64,000 nucleotides of DNA from Roseateles depolymerans (GCA_003241055.1 QFOD01000003.1:239241-303240), one strand, 5' to 3'; numbered from the stretch's first letter, positions 9,934-18,909 are shown. Numbers and translations: made by a program. Notes: generated by a model from the sequence alone, not told the origin.

Positions 9934-11910
9934 ATGAACACCCCGTCCGACAAGACCCCGCTGCGCCTGAACCGCAGTCGCTGGCACCTGCTGGCGCTGG
10001 CCCTGCTGCTGTGCGCCGCCCCGGCCGCCCGGAGCGCCGAGCCTGATCGTGACCCGCCGGGCCGTGCCGCCCGGGTCGTGTCCGTCGTCGGCGATGCCTG
10101 GCTGTTCGACCAGGACACACGTGAGTGGGTGATGCTCTCCCGCAACCAGACGGTGGGTGAGGGTGACCGCGTCCGCACGGACGAGCGGGCGCGCGTCAGC
10201 CTGCGTGTGGGTTCCACCACGCTGTGGCTGGATGAGCGTGGCGACCTGGAGCTCAGCCAGCTGGACGACGAACACCTGCTGCTGCAACTGGACCGCGGCG
10301 ACGTGGCGCTGCGCCTGCGCTCCCGCGAGATCGCGGCGCAGACCCGCATCCACACCCGTGAAGGCGATGCGCGGCCGGAGCGGGACGGCCTGTATCGCGT
10401 GGAGCAACTGGACCGCGGCAGCAAGGCCTAGGTCTGGCGCGGCCGTCTGCGCTTCGAATGGGAGCGGGCGCAGGATGCCCAGCCCGTGTGGCTCAGCGAC
10501 GGTGAACAGGCCGAATTCTGGTGGCCGGGCGGGCCGCGTGCGGAGCGCTCGCGGCTCTACAGCGATGCCTTCGGCGACTGGGTGCTGGCGGAGAGCCGGC
10601 TGGAGGGGGATGCCTCGTCGACCAGCTACGTCTCGGCCGAGATGACCGGGGTCGAGGATCTGGACCGTTATGGCAGCTGGGAGGCCGCCAGCGATTACGG
10701 CCCGCTGTGGATTCCCACCACCGTCGTCGTGGGCTGGGCGCCCTACCGATACGGGCGCTGGGCCTGGTCGCGTGTCTGGGGCTGGACCTGGGTGGATGAT
10801 TCGCCCTGGGGCTTCGCACCCTTCCACTATGGCCGCTGGGTGCAGTGGCGTGGCCGCTGGTGCTGGGCGCCTGGGCCCTATGTGCCGCGTCCGGTCTATG
10901 CGCCGGCCCTGGTGGGCTGGGTGGGCGGCCCGCCGGCCGTCAGCGTGAACATCCAGATCGGCCGGCGGCCGCCCCCGCCGCGGGCGGGCTGGTATCCACT
11001 CGCCCCGAGGGAGGTGTTCGTGCCGGTCTATCGGCATACGCCCGGCTATGTGGCGCGGGTGAACGACCCGCGCGACCTGCGCGACCCCGTCACCGTGCAG
11101 CGTCCGCACCGCTATCGCGATGTGCCGTCGGCGGTCAGCACGCTGCCGGTGGCCGGCTGGCAGGCGCCGGTGGTACGCCCGGGTCAGCCCCCCGGTCCGG
11201 GGCGTGACGATAGACGGGGGCGCGATGAAGGCTGGGCACGTCCTGCCCCCGGCGTTCCAGCACGTGCCGAGCCCGCGCCGGGGCCGGGAGCAGCGCCGAC
11301 CTTGCCCTCGCGAGATCCAGGCCGCGAGCCGCCCCGCCACGGCGGCGGCCAGCCGCTGCCGACGCCCGGCATGCCGACGGCACCTGTCACACCGGTCGCG
11401 CCCGCTGCTGCCAATGGAGCGGCCCCACCCTCGATGCACCTGCCCCGCGGACCTTCGCCCGCGACCCAATCAGCCCCGCAGCCCGCGGTGCAGGGCGTAC
11501 CGACGGCGCAGCCGCCGCAAGCGGTGGAGCGTCCGGCGCCGGCCTGGCGCCGACCGGATCGCCGCGAAGATTCTGCCGGTGAGGACAGACGGGAGGAGCG
11601 GCGGGACGAGTTTCGTGGTGGCCGCCGTGACGAGGGGCGTGATGGTGGCCGGCGGCCGGGTGGCGAGCCCGCCTTCACGCCGCCGCCCCAGGCCCAACCG
11701 GCGCCGCAGCCCCAGTTCCAGCCCCCGCCACAGCCCCCGCGGCCTTCGCCTGAAGTGGTGCGTCCGCGGCCGGCGGAGCCGCCCGTCGTGCGGCCGCCGG
11801 AGGCCGTCAGGCCGGCGCCGCCGACCGTGCAGCCCCGTGGTGAGGAGCGCGGGCCGGTGCGTGGCCGGCCCGAGGGTGGGCCGGGGCGCCCGGCGCGCGA
11901 CAAGGACTGA
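9934..11910 (+). pseudogene. FecR/DUF6600-like exported protein split by an in-frame TAG
   Basis: One continuous frame of 659 codons is interrupted only by TAG at 10429-10431. Codons 1-165 give a signal peptide (LLALALLLCAAPAARSA) and a FecR-like domain (VVSVVGDAWLF...GEGDRV...LDRGDVALRLRS). Directly after the stop, in the same frame, come WRGRLRFEW and the Trp/Tyr-rich module (WVDDSPWGFAPFHYGRW...RGRWCWAPG) that I know as DUF6600. A long Pro/Arg/Gln low-complexity tail follows. The join around the TAG keeps family order, so one base change from, for example, a Ser codon would explain it. The second half alone could start at GTG 10486 but would lack a signal peptide. It may be a true pseudogene or a sequencing error. 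Confidence 0.75.
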
Positions 11911-11922
11911 GGCCGCCGGGCC

Positions 11923-12582
11923 TCAGAGCAAGGGGCGAAGTACCGGCCAGACCTGGTCGAGCATCAGGGGATGTGCCTTGGCCAGCGGATGGATGCGGTC
12001 GGGCTGGAACCAGTTGGCGGCGTCCGGCCGGTCGGCCACGCCGCTCAGCAGGAAAGGTACGAGGGCCGTCTTGCCCTCCTTGGCCACCTGGCTGAACAGC
12101 CCGGCGAAGTCGCTGGCATAGCGGCTGCCGTAGTTGGGCGGCACCTGCATGCCGACGATCAGCACCTTGGCGCCGGCCGTCTGCGCCTGGCGGGTCATGG
12201 CGAGCAGGTTGTCGCGCGTGCCGGCCAGCGGCAGGCCACGCAGTGCGTCGTTGCCGCCCAGCTCGATGATCACGATGGCCGGCCGGTGGGCCTTGAGTGC
12301 CGCCTCCAGCCGCGCCCGGCCGCCGGCGGTCGTGTCGCCACTGATGCTGGCGTTGACGACCCGGTGCGGGCGCTTCTGCTGGGCCAGGCGGGCTTGTAGC
12401 AGCGCCACCCAGCCCTGGCCCGCGGCAAGGCCATATTCGGCCGACAGGCTGTCTCCCACCACGAGGATCACCGGCGTGCCGGGTCTTGCGTCGGGCTGAG
12501 CCGCCGCAGCCCCCCCCAGCGCGAGGGACAGCGCCCCCAGGCTACAGTGCGCCACCCACGTTCGACGCTGCAGTCCCGACAT
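11923..12582 (-). CDS. tesA: Arylesterase / acyl-CoA thioesterase I-like SGNH hydrolase
   Basis: A periplasmic lysophospholipase/thioesterase-type SGNH hydrolase of 219 residues. After a signal peptide (start to about residue 28) comes the GDSLS block with nucleophile Ser45, then the Gly of block II, GGND of block III, and a C-terminal DRIHP supplying the Asp and His of the triad. It is divergent from an ABC ATPase, as tesA/ybbA are in many proteobacteria. Its ATG shares the palindrome CATG (12580-12583) with the start of the neighbour, so there is no intergenic space for promoters. The stop is 12 bases from that of the broken gene to the left. Confidence 0.93.
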   Translation of the reverse strand: MSGLQRRTWVAHCSLGALSLALGGAAAAQPDARPGTPVILVVGDSLSAEYGLAAGQGWVALLQARLAQQKRPHRVVNASISGDTTAGGRARLEAALKAHRPAIVIIELGGNDALRGLPLAGTRDNLLAMTRQAQTAGAKVLIVGMQVPPNYGSRYASDFAGLFSQVAKEGKTALVPFLLSGVADRPDAANWFQPDRIHPLAKAHPLMLDQVWPVLRPLL

Positions 12583-13252
12583 GCCCGAAGTCCTTGTTCA
12601 AGTTGATCACATCACCAAGCGCGTTCAGGACGCGACCGGCGAGCTGACCATTCTCCATGACATCAGTTTCGAGCTGGCGCAGAGGGAGTCTGTGGCCATC
12701 GTCGGTGCGTCCGGGTCAGGCAAGAGCACGCTGCTCGCCATCCTGGCAGGGCTGGATGTACCCAGCGCCGGTGCGGTGAGGATGCGGGGTCAGGACTTGT
12801 TTGCGTTCGACGAGGATGAACGCGCCGCGCTGCGCGCGCGCGAGCTCGGCTTCGTGTTCCAGAGCTTCCAGCTGCTGCCCAATCTGACGGCGCTGGAGAA
12901 CGTAATGCTGCCGCTTGAGCTGCGTGGCGAGCGGGATGCGCGCGAGCAGGCGCGTGCGATGCTGGGCCGGGTGGGCCTGGGCGAGCGTCTGGCGCACTAT
13001 CCGCGCGTACTGTCGGGCGGTGAGCAGCAGCGCGTTGCGCTGGCCCGTGCTTTCGTGCAACGCCCCGCGCTGTTGCTGGCCGATGAACCCACCGGCAGCC
13101 TGGACTTCGCCACCGGTGCTGCGGTGATGGAGCTGATGTTCGAGCTCAACCGCGAGGCCGGCACGACGCTGGTGCTGGTCACCCACGACCGAGAGATTGC
13201 TGCCCGCTGCGACCGCCAGCTGCGCATCGAGGCGGGCCGCTTGGCGGCATAA
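12581..13252 (+). CDS. ABC transporter ATP-binding protein, YbbA/LolD type
   Basis: A 223-residue ATPase with Walker A GASGSGKST at 42-50, signature LSGGEQQR, Walker B LLLADEPTGSLD and a TLVLVTHD switch His. This is the MacB/LolD/YbbA class, which usually energises an FtsX-like permease acting on envelope lipids or lipoproteins. In E. coli ybbA is followed by its permease ybbP; here no permease follows, so the partner must be elsewhere or the permease has been lost. The start codon overlaps that of divergent tesA by two bases. Transcription ends at the hairpin just after the stop. Confidence 0.9.
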   Translation: MPEVLVQVDHITKRVQDATGELTILHDISFELAQRESVAIVGASGSGKSTLLAILAGLDVPSAGAVRMRGQDLFAFDEDERAALRARELGFVFQSFQLLPNLTALENVMLPLELRGERDAREQARAMLGRVGLGERLAHYPRVLSGGEQQRVALARAFVQRPALLLADEPTGSLDFATGAAVMELMFELNREAGTTLVLVTHDREIAARCDRQLRIEAGRLAA

Positions 13253-13255
13253 ACA

Positions 13256-13289
13256 ACAACGCCTGCAAACCAAGGCTTGCAGGCGTTGT
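13256..13289 (+). terminator. Hairpin terminator after the ybbA-like gene
   Basis: A 13-bp perfect stem, ACAACGCCTGCAA / TTGCAGGCGTTGT, with an eight-base loop, four bases after the TAA. The T tract is weak (CTTATC), so it may be Rho-assisted or act mainly as a 3'-end stabiliser. Confidence 0.7.
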
Positions 13290-13336
13290 CTTATCAGGCG
13301 CTACCGAAGGTAGTCGCCGCCCCTCCAGCGACTCTC

Positions 13337-13383
13337 GCTGATCCGGCTTGGCCGGTCAGCCGGGAGTGCCCCCTCGAGGGGGC
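13337..13383. repeat. Two palindromic hairpins between convergent genes
   Basis: First hairpin: GCTGA, bulged T, CCGGC, loop TTG, GCCGG, TCAGC (13337-13360). Second: the perfect 16-base palindrome GCCCCCTCGAGGGGGC (13368-13383), followed by CTCGCGGAGTGAG. This resembles the GC-rich palindromic intergenic elements seen in Comamonadaceae-like genomes, but only this copy is in the window. It sits between the convergent ybbA-like and parvulin genes. Confidence 0.45.
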
Positions 13384-13407
13384 TCGCGGAGTGAGTAGGG
13401 GGTGGGC

Positions 13408-14196
13408 TTATTTAGAGAACTTGTAGTCCGTCTTGGCCTTCTCGATCAGGCTTTGCTGGAACTCGGCCATCTTCTGCTGTTCGATCTTCTGCTTGATCTG
13501 AGCCTTGACGTCGTCGAAGGCCGGGAAGGTGGCCGGGCGGATGTCTTCCAGCTTGATGATGTGCCAGCCGAACTGGCTCTTCACCGGCTCCTGGGTCATC
13601 TCGCCCTTCTTCAGCGCGGTCATGGCCTTGCTGAACTCGGGCACGAAGTTGTTGGGGTTGGCGAAGTCCAGGTCGCCACCGTTCTGGGCGGAGCCGGTGT
13701 CCTTGGAGTTCTTCTTGGCCAGCTCCTCGAAGCTCGCGCCGCCCTTGATCTGGGCGATCAGCGCCTTGGCGTCTTCTTCCTTCTCGACCAGGATGTGGCG
13801 GGCGCGGTATTCATTGCCGCTGTTGGCAGCCTTGAACTTGTCGTACTCGGCCTGGGCGTCGGCGTCGGACACCGGGTTCTTGGCGCGGAAGTCTTCCATC
13901 AGGCCGCGGATCAGCAGCATCTGCTTGGCCAGATCCATCTGGACCTTGTAGTCGGCCGTCTGCGGGATGCCGCGCTTCTCGGCTTCCTGCAGGAAGATCT
14001 CGCGGCGCACGACCTCGTCCTTCACCTGGGCTTCCAGTTCGGGCGAGCGGGCCTGCCCCCCCTTGGTGACCTGCTGGATCAGCGTTTCGACGCGGGCCTT
14101 GGGCACTGGCTTGCCGTTGACCGTGGCGATGTTCTGGGCCATTGCGGCCGCCGGGACGATGGCCGCAATGGCGGCGGCAAGCACAAGCTTCTTCAT
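13408..14196 (-). CDS. Periplasmic parvulin-type peptidyl-prolyl cis-trans isomerase
   Basis: Assists folding of exported proteins. The 262-residue precursor has a clear signal peptide (MKKLVLAAAIAAIVPAAAMA). A helical chaperone region follows, then the PpiC/rotamase domain (YRARHILVEKEEDAKALIAQ... GGDLDF... VKSQFGWHIIKLED) at about 130-225, and a charged C-terminal helix. The architecture matches PrsA/PpiC-type foldases rather than SurA, which has two rotamase domains. The gene lies after the terminator of the selO-msrB-yciB-bolA operon, so it likely has its own promoter in the 75-base gap. It converges with the ybbA-like gene across a hairpin-rich spacer. Confidence 0.9.
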   Translation of the reverse strand: MKKLVLAAAIAAIVPAAAMAQNIATVNGKPVPKARVETLIQQVTKGGQARSPELEAQVKDEVVRREIFLQEAEKRGIPQTADYKVQMDLAKQMLLIRGLMEDFRAKNPVSDADAQAEYDKFKAANSGNEYRARHILVEKEEDAKALIAQIKGGASFEELAKKNSKDTGSAQNGGDLDFANPNNFVPEFSKAMTALKKGEMTQEPVKSQFGWHIIKLEDIRPATFPAFDDVKAQIKQKIEQQKMAEFQQSLIEKAKTDYKFSK

Positions 14197-14219
14197 GGTG
14201 AGGTTGAGTGATTCAGGCT

Positions 14220-14246
14220 AAAAAAATCGCGCCGCAGAGCGGCGCG
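14220..14246 (-). terminator. Rho-independent terminator of the selO-msrB-yciB-bolA operon
   Basis: On the minus strand: CGCGCCGC, loop TCT, GCGGCGCG, then ATTTTTTT. The 8-bp GC stem with a seven-T tail starts 26 bases after the bolA stop and closes the operon before the parvulin gene. Confidence 0.85.
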
Positions 14247-14271
14247 CGGTATCTAGATCACGACCGGACCC

Positions 14272-14535
14272 TCAGGGTTCCCCCGGGGCGCGAGCATCGA
14301 TTGCCAAAGCATGGATGCCGCGCTGCATCAGGTCCGACAAACAATGATAAACGAGCCGATGACGGGCCAGGCGTTGCAGACCCGTAAAGCGCTCGCTGAC
14401 GACGGTTACGTGAAAGTGGCCGCCCTCGCGAGCACCGGCGTGGCCGGCGTGCTGGGCGCTGTCGTCGCGCAGTTGCAGCGCGGTCGGTGCGAACTCGGCG
14501 CGCAGTCGCGCCTCGATGTCGGCCGCCATGCTCAT
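14272..14535 (-). CDS. bolA: BolA family protein
   Basis: An 87-residue BolA/YrbA-type protein. It has the conserved GGHFHVTVVSERF strand and FTGLQRLARHRLVY helix, and ends with the usual IHALAIDARAP. BolA proteins pair with monothiol glutaredoxins in iron-sulfur and redox homeostasis and influence cell shape genes. The ATG at 14535 overlaps the yciB stop (ATGA); a second in-frame ATG lies two codons later. It is the last gene of a four-gene coupled operon with selO, msrB and yciB, three of which have redox or envelope roles. Confidence 0.92.
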   Translation of the reverse strand: MSMAADIEARLRAEFAPTALQLRDDSAQHAGHAGAREGGHFHVTVVSERFTGLQRLARHRLVYHCLSDLMQRGIHALAIDARAPGEP

Positions 14536-15179
14536 GACTGACCCTCCTCGCCGTCCGCGGCCTTCTCGACCGGCAGGTGGCGACTCAGGTAGATCCCTTG
14601 CGCCAGCGTGAACACGACGATCAGGCCGGTGACGCCGAAGACCTTGAAGTTGGCCCAGGCCGAGGTGGAGAAGTGGTAGGCCACGTAGAGGTTGAGCACG
14701 CCCAGCGCCGTGAAGAACAGCACCCAGGCGAGGTTGAGCCGCGCCCACACCGCGTCGGCCAGTTCCAGCTCCGCCCCCAGCATTCGCTTGAGCAGGTTCT
14801 TGCCGAACAGCGCCTGCGAGAGCCAGAAGCACAGGCCCATGGCCCAGTACAGCACCGAGGGCTTCCACTTGATGAAGGTCTCGTTGTGGAACCAGATGGT
14901 CGCGCCGCCCAGCACCACCACCAGTGCAAGGCTGATCCACAGCATCAGGTCGATCTTGCGGCCGCTGAGTTTCTGGATGGCGGCCTGGGCCAGCGTGGCC
15001 ACCATCATGACCAGCGTGGCCAGCAGCACCGGCGCTTCCGTCGCGCCCACCACGCCGCCGGAGACGAGAAAGCCGAAGTGCTGGCTCGCGAACACTGCCG
15101 CCGCGTCGGGCGAGCCGTCCGCGAACTTGAAGACGACGAAAAAGAGAACCAGGGGCAGGAAGTCGAGCAGCAGCTTCAT
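14532..15179 (-). CDS. yciB: Septation protein A / inner membrane-spanning protein YciB
   Basis: A 215-residue inner membrane protein with about five or six helices. It starts MKLLLDFLPLVLFFVVFK, the hallmark N-terminus of the YciB/IspZ family, and contains the conserved WKPSVLYWAMG segment. The family is linked to septum formation and envelope integrity, but its mechanism is unresolved. Both ends are coupled: its ATG overlaps the msrB stop and its stop overlaps the bolA ATG. Confidence 0.92.
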   Translation of the reverse strand: MKLLLDFLPLVLFFVVFKFADGSPDAAAVFASQHFGFLVSGGVVGATEAPVLLATLVMMVATLAQAAIQKLSGRKIDLMLWISLALVVVLGGATIWFHNETFIKWKPSVLYWAMGLCFWLSQALFGKNLLKRMLGAELELADAVWARLNLAWVLFFTALGVLNLYVAYHFSTSAWANFKVFGVTGLIVVFTLAQGIYLSRHLPVEKAADGEEGQS

Positions 15180-15601
15180 GCGCCGGGATTCTCGTCGACG
15201 AAGTCGATGGCGGCCGAGTTGATGCAATAGCGCTCGCCCGTCGGGTCGGGGCCGTCGGGGAAGACATGGCCCAGGTGTGAGCCGCACTTGTTGCAGCGCA
15301 CCTCAATGCGCACCATGCCGTGACTGCGGTCCACCACGCGCTCGATGACCTCGCTGTTGACCGGTGCCCAGTAGCTGGGCCAGCCACAGCCGGCGTCGAA
15401 CTTGGTGTCCGACTCGAACAGCGGCGTGCCGCAGCCTATGCAGTTGTAGTGGCCGGCCTTGAAATGATCCCAGTACTGGCCGGTGAAGGCGCGCTCGGTG
15501 GCCGCGTGGCGGGCCACCTCGTATTGCATGGGGTCCAGCTGTTCGCGCCATTCGGCATCGGTCTTCTGGACGGGATAGGACTTGCTGTGGTCGTGGCTCA
15601 T
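15176..15601 (-). CDS. msrB: Peptide-methionine (R)-S-oxide reductase
   Basis: Reduces methionine-R-sulfoxide in proteins. The 141-residue product has both zinc pairs CxxC (Cys54/57 and Cys103/106), the GCGWPSYW motif with Cys72, and the catalytic Cys126 in RYCINS. There is no signal peptide, so it acts in the cytosol. It is coupled to selO upstream and yciB downstream by ATGA overlaps. Linkage to SelO suggests a shared oxidative-stress role. Confidence 0.96.
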   Translation of the reverse strand: MSHDHSKSYPVQKTDAEWREQLDPMQYEVARHAATERAFTGQYWDHFKAGHYNCIGCGTPLFESDTKFDAGCGWPSYWAPVNSEVIERVVDRSHGMVRIEVRCNKCGSHLGHVFPDGPDPTGERYCINSAAIDFVDENPGA

Positions 15602-17106
15602 GATGAACAGGAGACTTCGAGGTCTTGGGCCCAGTCGGGCGGCAGGGCCGCATCGGCCGGGGACTCGGGTTCGTCGAACGGGAGGCTCAGAACTTTCAGC
15701 AGGCGCCGGACCTCGCTGAAGTCGCCGCCCTGGGCGGTACGGATCGCGCCTTCGGCCAGGTGGTTGCGCAGCACGACGGCGGGGTTGATGGCCAGCATGC
15801 GGGCCTGGACGTCCGGGATGCCGTCGGCCGCACCTTCGGCGGCCAGGCGCTCGCGCCAGCGGTTGAGCCACGCGTCGAGTGCGGCACGGTCGATGAAGAG
15901 GTCACGCAGCGGCTCGGGGTCTTGCAGGGCGCGCGACAGGCGACGCCAGCTCTGCGTGAAGTCGGCGCGCGACTCGGCCATCAGGCGCAGGAAGTCGTCG
16001 GCCAGCCGCTGGTCGTCGGCCTGGGCCGTGACGAGCCCCAGCTTGGCGCGCCAGTGCGCCAGCATCGCCGTGGCAAAGCGCTCGCGGTAGGTCTCGACCG
16101 CCTGCAGCAGGCGCTGGGTCGAGCCCTCGATCTCGGCGTCGCTTGCCTGCGGCATCAGCGGCATCAGCGACTGGGCCAGCGCATGCAGGTTCCAGAACGC
16201 GACCGAGGGCTGGCGCGCGTAGGCGTAGCGGCCGCGCTCGTCGCTGTGATTGCAGATGTGGCCGGGGTCGAAGCCGTCCATGAAGCCGAAGGGGCCGTAG
16301 TCCAGCGTTAGGCCCAGCATGGACATGTTGTCGGTGTTCATCACCCCATGGCAGAAGCCCAGGGCCTGCCAGTGGGCGATCAGCTCGGCGGTCTGCCCGG
16401 CCACCTTCTGCAGCACGGCGACGGCCGGCTCGGGTGCCTGCGCACATTCGGGGGCATGGTGGGCGACGAAGAAGTCCAGCAGCTGGCGCAGCTGCTCGGG
16501 CTGGTCGTGGTGCGCGAAATGCTCGAAGTGACCGAAGCGCAGAAAGCTGGGCGCGACGCGCGTGACGACGGCCGCCGTCTCCACCGTCTCGCGCAGCACG
16601 GGCAGGCGCGACGCGGTGATGCACAGCGCACGTGTGGTGGGCACACCCAGCGCGGCCATGGCCTCGGAGCACAGGAACTCTCGGATGGACGAGCGCAGCA
16701 CCGCGCGGCCGTCACCGCGGCGCGAGTAGGGCGTGGCACCAGCGCCTTTGAGCTGCAGCTCGCGCGGCCCGGCCGGCGTGTCGATCTCGCCCAGGCACAG
16801 GGCGCGCCCGTCGCCAAGCTGGCCGGCCCAGACGCCGAACTGATGGCCGCTGTACACCGAGGCCAGCGGGCGCATGCCCGGCCAGGTGGCGTTGCCGGCG
16901 AAGACCTGCAGCGCGTCCGGTGCCAGATGCCAGTCGTCGGCCCAGCCCAGCTCGGCGGCGCAGCCGGCGCTGGTGGCTACCCAGTACGGGTCGGGCAGGC
17001 CCTGGGCCGGCAGTTCGGTGAAGAAGCTCGGCCCCAGGCTGGCGAAGCGGTTGGGCCAGCGGGCAGTCGTGCTGACCGGGCGGGCGAGGGCGTCGGGCGA
17101 AGGCAT
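15598..17106 (-). CDS. selO: Protein adenylyltransferase SelO (YdiU/UPF0061)
   Basis: A pseudokinase-fold enzyme that transfers AMP to protein hydroxyls and is tied to redox homeostasis. The 502-residue length and motifs fit the family: YSGHQFGVWAGQLGDGRAL near 86-104, LQLKGAGATPYSRRGDGRAVLR near 118-139, and HGVMNTDNMSMLG then DYGPFGFMD, which supply the metal and catalytic residues. It ends in Cys-Ser-Ser; this Cys (about residue 500) occupies the place of selenocysteine in animal SelO. It heads the coupled operon with msrB, yciB and bolA and diverges from the acyl-CoA ligase gene across 144 bases. Confidence 0.95.
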   Translation of the reverse strand: MPSPDALARPVSTTARWPNRFASLGPSFFTELPAQGLPDPYWVATSAGCAAELGWADDWHLAPDALQVFAGNATWPGMRPLASVYSGHQFGVWAGQLGDGRALCLGEIDTPAGPRELQLKGAGATPYSRRGDGRAVLRSSIREFLCSEAMAALGVPTTRALCITASRLPVLRETVETAAVVTRVAPSFLRFGHFEHFAHHDQPEQLRQLLDFFVAHHAPECAQAPEPAVAVLQKVAGQTAELIAHWQALGFCHGVMNTDNMSMLGLTLDYGPFGFMDGFDPGHICNHSDERGRYAYARQPSVAFWNLHALAQSLMPLMPQASDAEIEGSTQRLLQAVETYRERFATAMLAHWRAKLGLVTAQADDQRLADDFLRLMAESRADFTQSWRRLSRALQDPEPLRDLFIDRAALDAWLNRWRERLAAEGAADGIPDVQARMLAINPAVVLRNHLAEGAIRTAQGGDFSEVRRLLKVLSLPFDEPESPADAALPPDWAQDLEVSCSS

Positions 17107-17250
17107 CGCACCAGTTTAGTGAGCGCCCTTTCTCCATGCCGGACTGGGTGTTTCCCCGGGGCGAAGAGGTCGCCTGCGCGACGCCCCGAACCGGAAACGC
17201 GCCGCTAGACTGGACCGACGGCGGGCAGCAGATCCGCCAGGAGACAAGGC

Positions 17251-18909
17251 ATGGCGTTGATGGGCCGAATGATGGCGGAGCCCCTGATGATCTCGTCGCT
17301 GCTGGAGCATGCGGCGAAGCATTCGGGTGATGCCGAGATCGTCAGCAAGCGGGTGGAGGGCGACATCCATCGCACCAACTGGCGTGAACTGGCGCGTCGG
17401 TCGCGTCAGCTGGCTCAGGCATTGGCCCGGCTGGGTTGCGTGGCAGGCGATCGCGTGGGCACGCTGGCCTGGAACGGCTACCGCCACCTGGAGATCTATT
17501 ACGGCACCTCCGGCTCGCAGCTGGTGTGCCACACCATCAACCCGCGGCTCTTCCCCGAGCAGATCGCGTGGATCGTCAACGACGCCGAAGACCGTATCCT
17601 CTGCTTCGACGCGAGCTTCCTGCCGCTGGTGGAAAAGCTGGCGCCGCTGCTGAAGACGGTGCAGCACTTCGTGCTGATGACCTCGCGCGCCCATATGCCG
17701 GTGGACAGCGCCATCCCGGGCCTGCTGTGCTACGACGACCTGCTGGCGGCTGAAGACAGCCACTACGTGTGGCCGCAGTTCGACGAGAACACCGCGTCCA
17801 GCATCTGCTACACCTCCGGCACCACGGGCAACCCCAAGGGCGCGGTCTACAGCCACCGCTCGACCATCCTGCACGCCTACGCGGCGGCGCTGCCGGACGC
17901 GATGAACTGCTCGGCGCGCGATGTGATCCTGCCGGTCGTGCCGATGTTCCATGTGAACGCCTGGGGCCTGCCCTATGCGTCGGCCATCGTCGGCTGCAAG
18001 CTGGTGATGCCCGGCCCGCACCTGGACGGCAAGAGCCTGTATGAGCTGTTCGAGACCGAGGGCGTCACCTTCAGTGCCGGCGTGCCGACCGTCTGGCTGG
18101 GGCTGCTGAACTACGTGAAGGCCAATGGCCTGAAGTTCTCCAGCTTCAAGCGCACGGTGATCGGCGGCTCGGCCTGCCCGCCGGCCATGATGAAGACGCT
18201 GCAGCAGGACTTCGGCATCGAGGTCATCCACGCCTGGGGCATGACCGAGCTGTCGCCGCTGGGCACGCTTTCCAAGCTCACCACGCGCCAGCTCGCGCTG
18301 CCGCCCGAGCAGCAGCAGCGCCTGCTGGAAAAGCAGGGGCGGGTGATCTACGGCATCGACATGGCGGTCATCGACGACGAGGGCCGTTCGCTGCCCTGGG
18401 ACGGCGCCAGCTCCGGCAACCTGGTGGTGCGGGGCCACTGGGTGCTGGACAGGTACTTCAACATCGACAAGTCGCCGCTGGTCAGCGTGGACGGCGTGCC
18501 GGGCTGGTTCCCCACCGGCGACGTGGCCACCATCGATGCCGACGGTTTCATGCAGATCACAGACCGCAGCAAGGACGTCATCAAGTCCGGTGGCGAGTGG
18601 ATCTCGTCCATCGACCTCGAGAACATCGCGATGGCCCACCCGGCCGTTGCCGAGGCGGCGGCCATCTCCGCGGCCCACCCCAAGTGGGACGAGCGCCCGC
18701 TGCTGGTGGTGGTGCGGCGTGCCGGCATGGCGCTCACCCGCGAGGAGATGCTGGCCTTCTACGAGGGGCGCATCGCCAAGTGGCAGATCCCGGACGACGT
18801 GGTGTTCGTGGACGAGATTCCGCACACCGCCACCGGCAAGATCCTGAAATTGAAGCTGCGCGAGCAGTTTGCGAGTCACCGGCTGCCGACGGCCGGGGCT
18901 GCCGGCTGA
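17251..18909 (+). CDS. Acyl-CoA synthetase (AMP-binding, fatty-acid--CoA ligase type)
   Basis: Activates a carboxylic acid to its CoA thioester with ATP through an acyl-AMP. The 552-residue protein has the P-loop-like motif CYTSGTTGNPKGAVYSH, the adenine-binding WGMTELSP, the hinge GWFPTGD...DRSKDVIKSGGEWIS, and a C-terminal TATGKILKLKLRE with the catalytic Lys. AGGAGA lies seven bases before the ATG. It stands 91 bases before an ABC importer substrate-binding gene, with an identical-looking ribosome site spacing. This suggests the transporter brings in the acid that this enzyme activates; chain length is not readable from sequence. Confidence 0.92.
   Translation: MALMGRMMAEPLMISSLLEHAAKHSGDAEIVSKRVEGDIHRTNWRELARRSRQLAQALARLGCVAGDRVGTLAWNGYRHLEIYYGTSGSQLVCHTINPRLFPEQIAWIVNDAEDRILCFDASFLPLVEKLAPLLKTVQHFVLMTSRAHMPVDSAIPGLLCYDDLLAAEDSHYVWPQFDENTASSICYTSGTTGNPKGAVYSHRSTILHAYAAALPDAMNCSARDVILPVVPMFHVNAWGLPYASAIVGCKLVMPGPHLDGKSLYELFETEGVTFSAGVPTVWLGLLNYVKANGLKFSSFKRTVIGGSACPPAMMKTLQQDFGIEVIHAWGMTELSPLGTLSKLTTRQLALPPEQQQRLLEKQGRVIYGIDMAVIDDEGRSLPWDGASSGNLVVRGHWVLDRYFNIDKSPLVSVDGVPGWFPTGDVATIDADGFMQITDRSKDVIKSGGEWISSIDLENIAMAHPAVAEAAAISAAHPKWDERPLLVVVRRAGMALTREEMLAFYEGRIAKWQIPDDVVFVDEIPHTATGKILKLKLREQFASHRLPTAGAAG

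Noticed and set aside
9246..10424. N-terminal continuation of the metallo-hydrolase frame
   Set aside because: The family start is at 9245 and the extension is Arg/Ser-rich shadow of def and the FecR-like gene.
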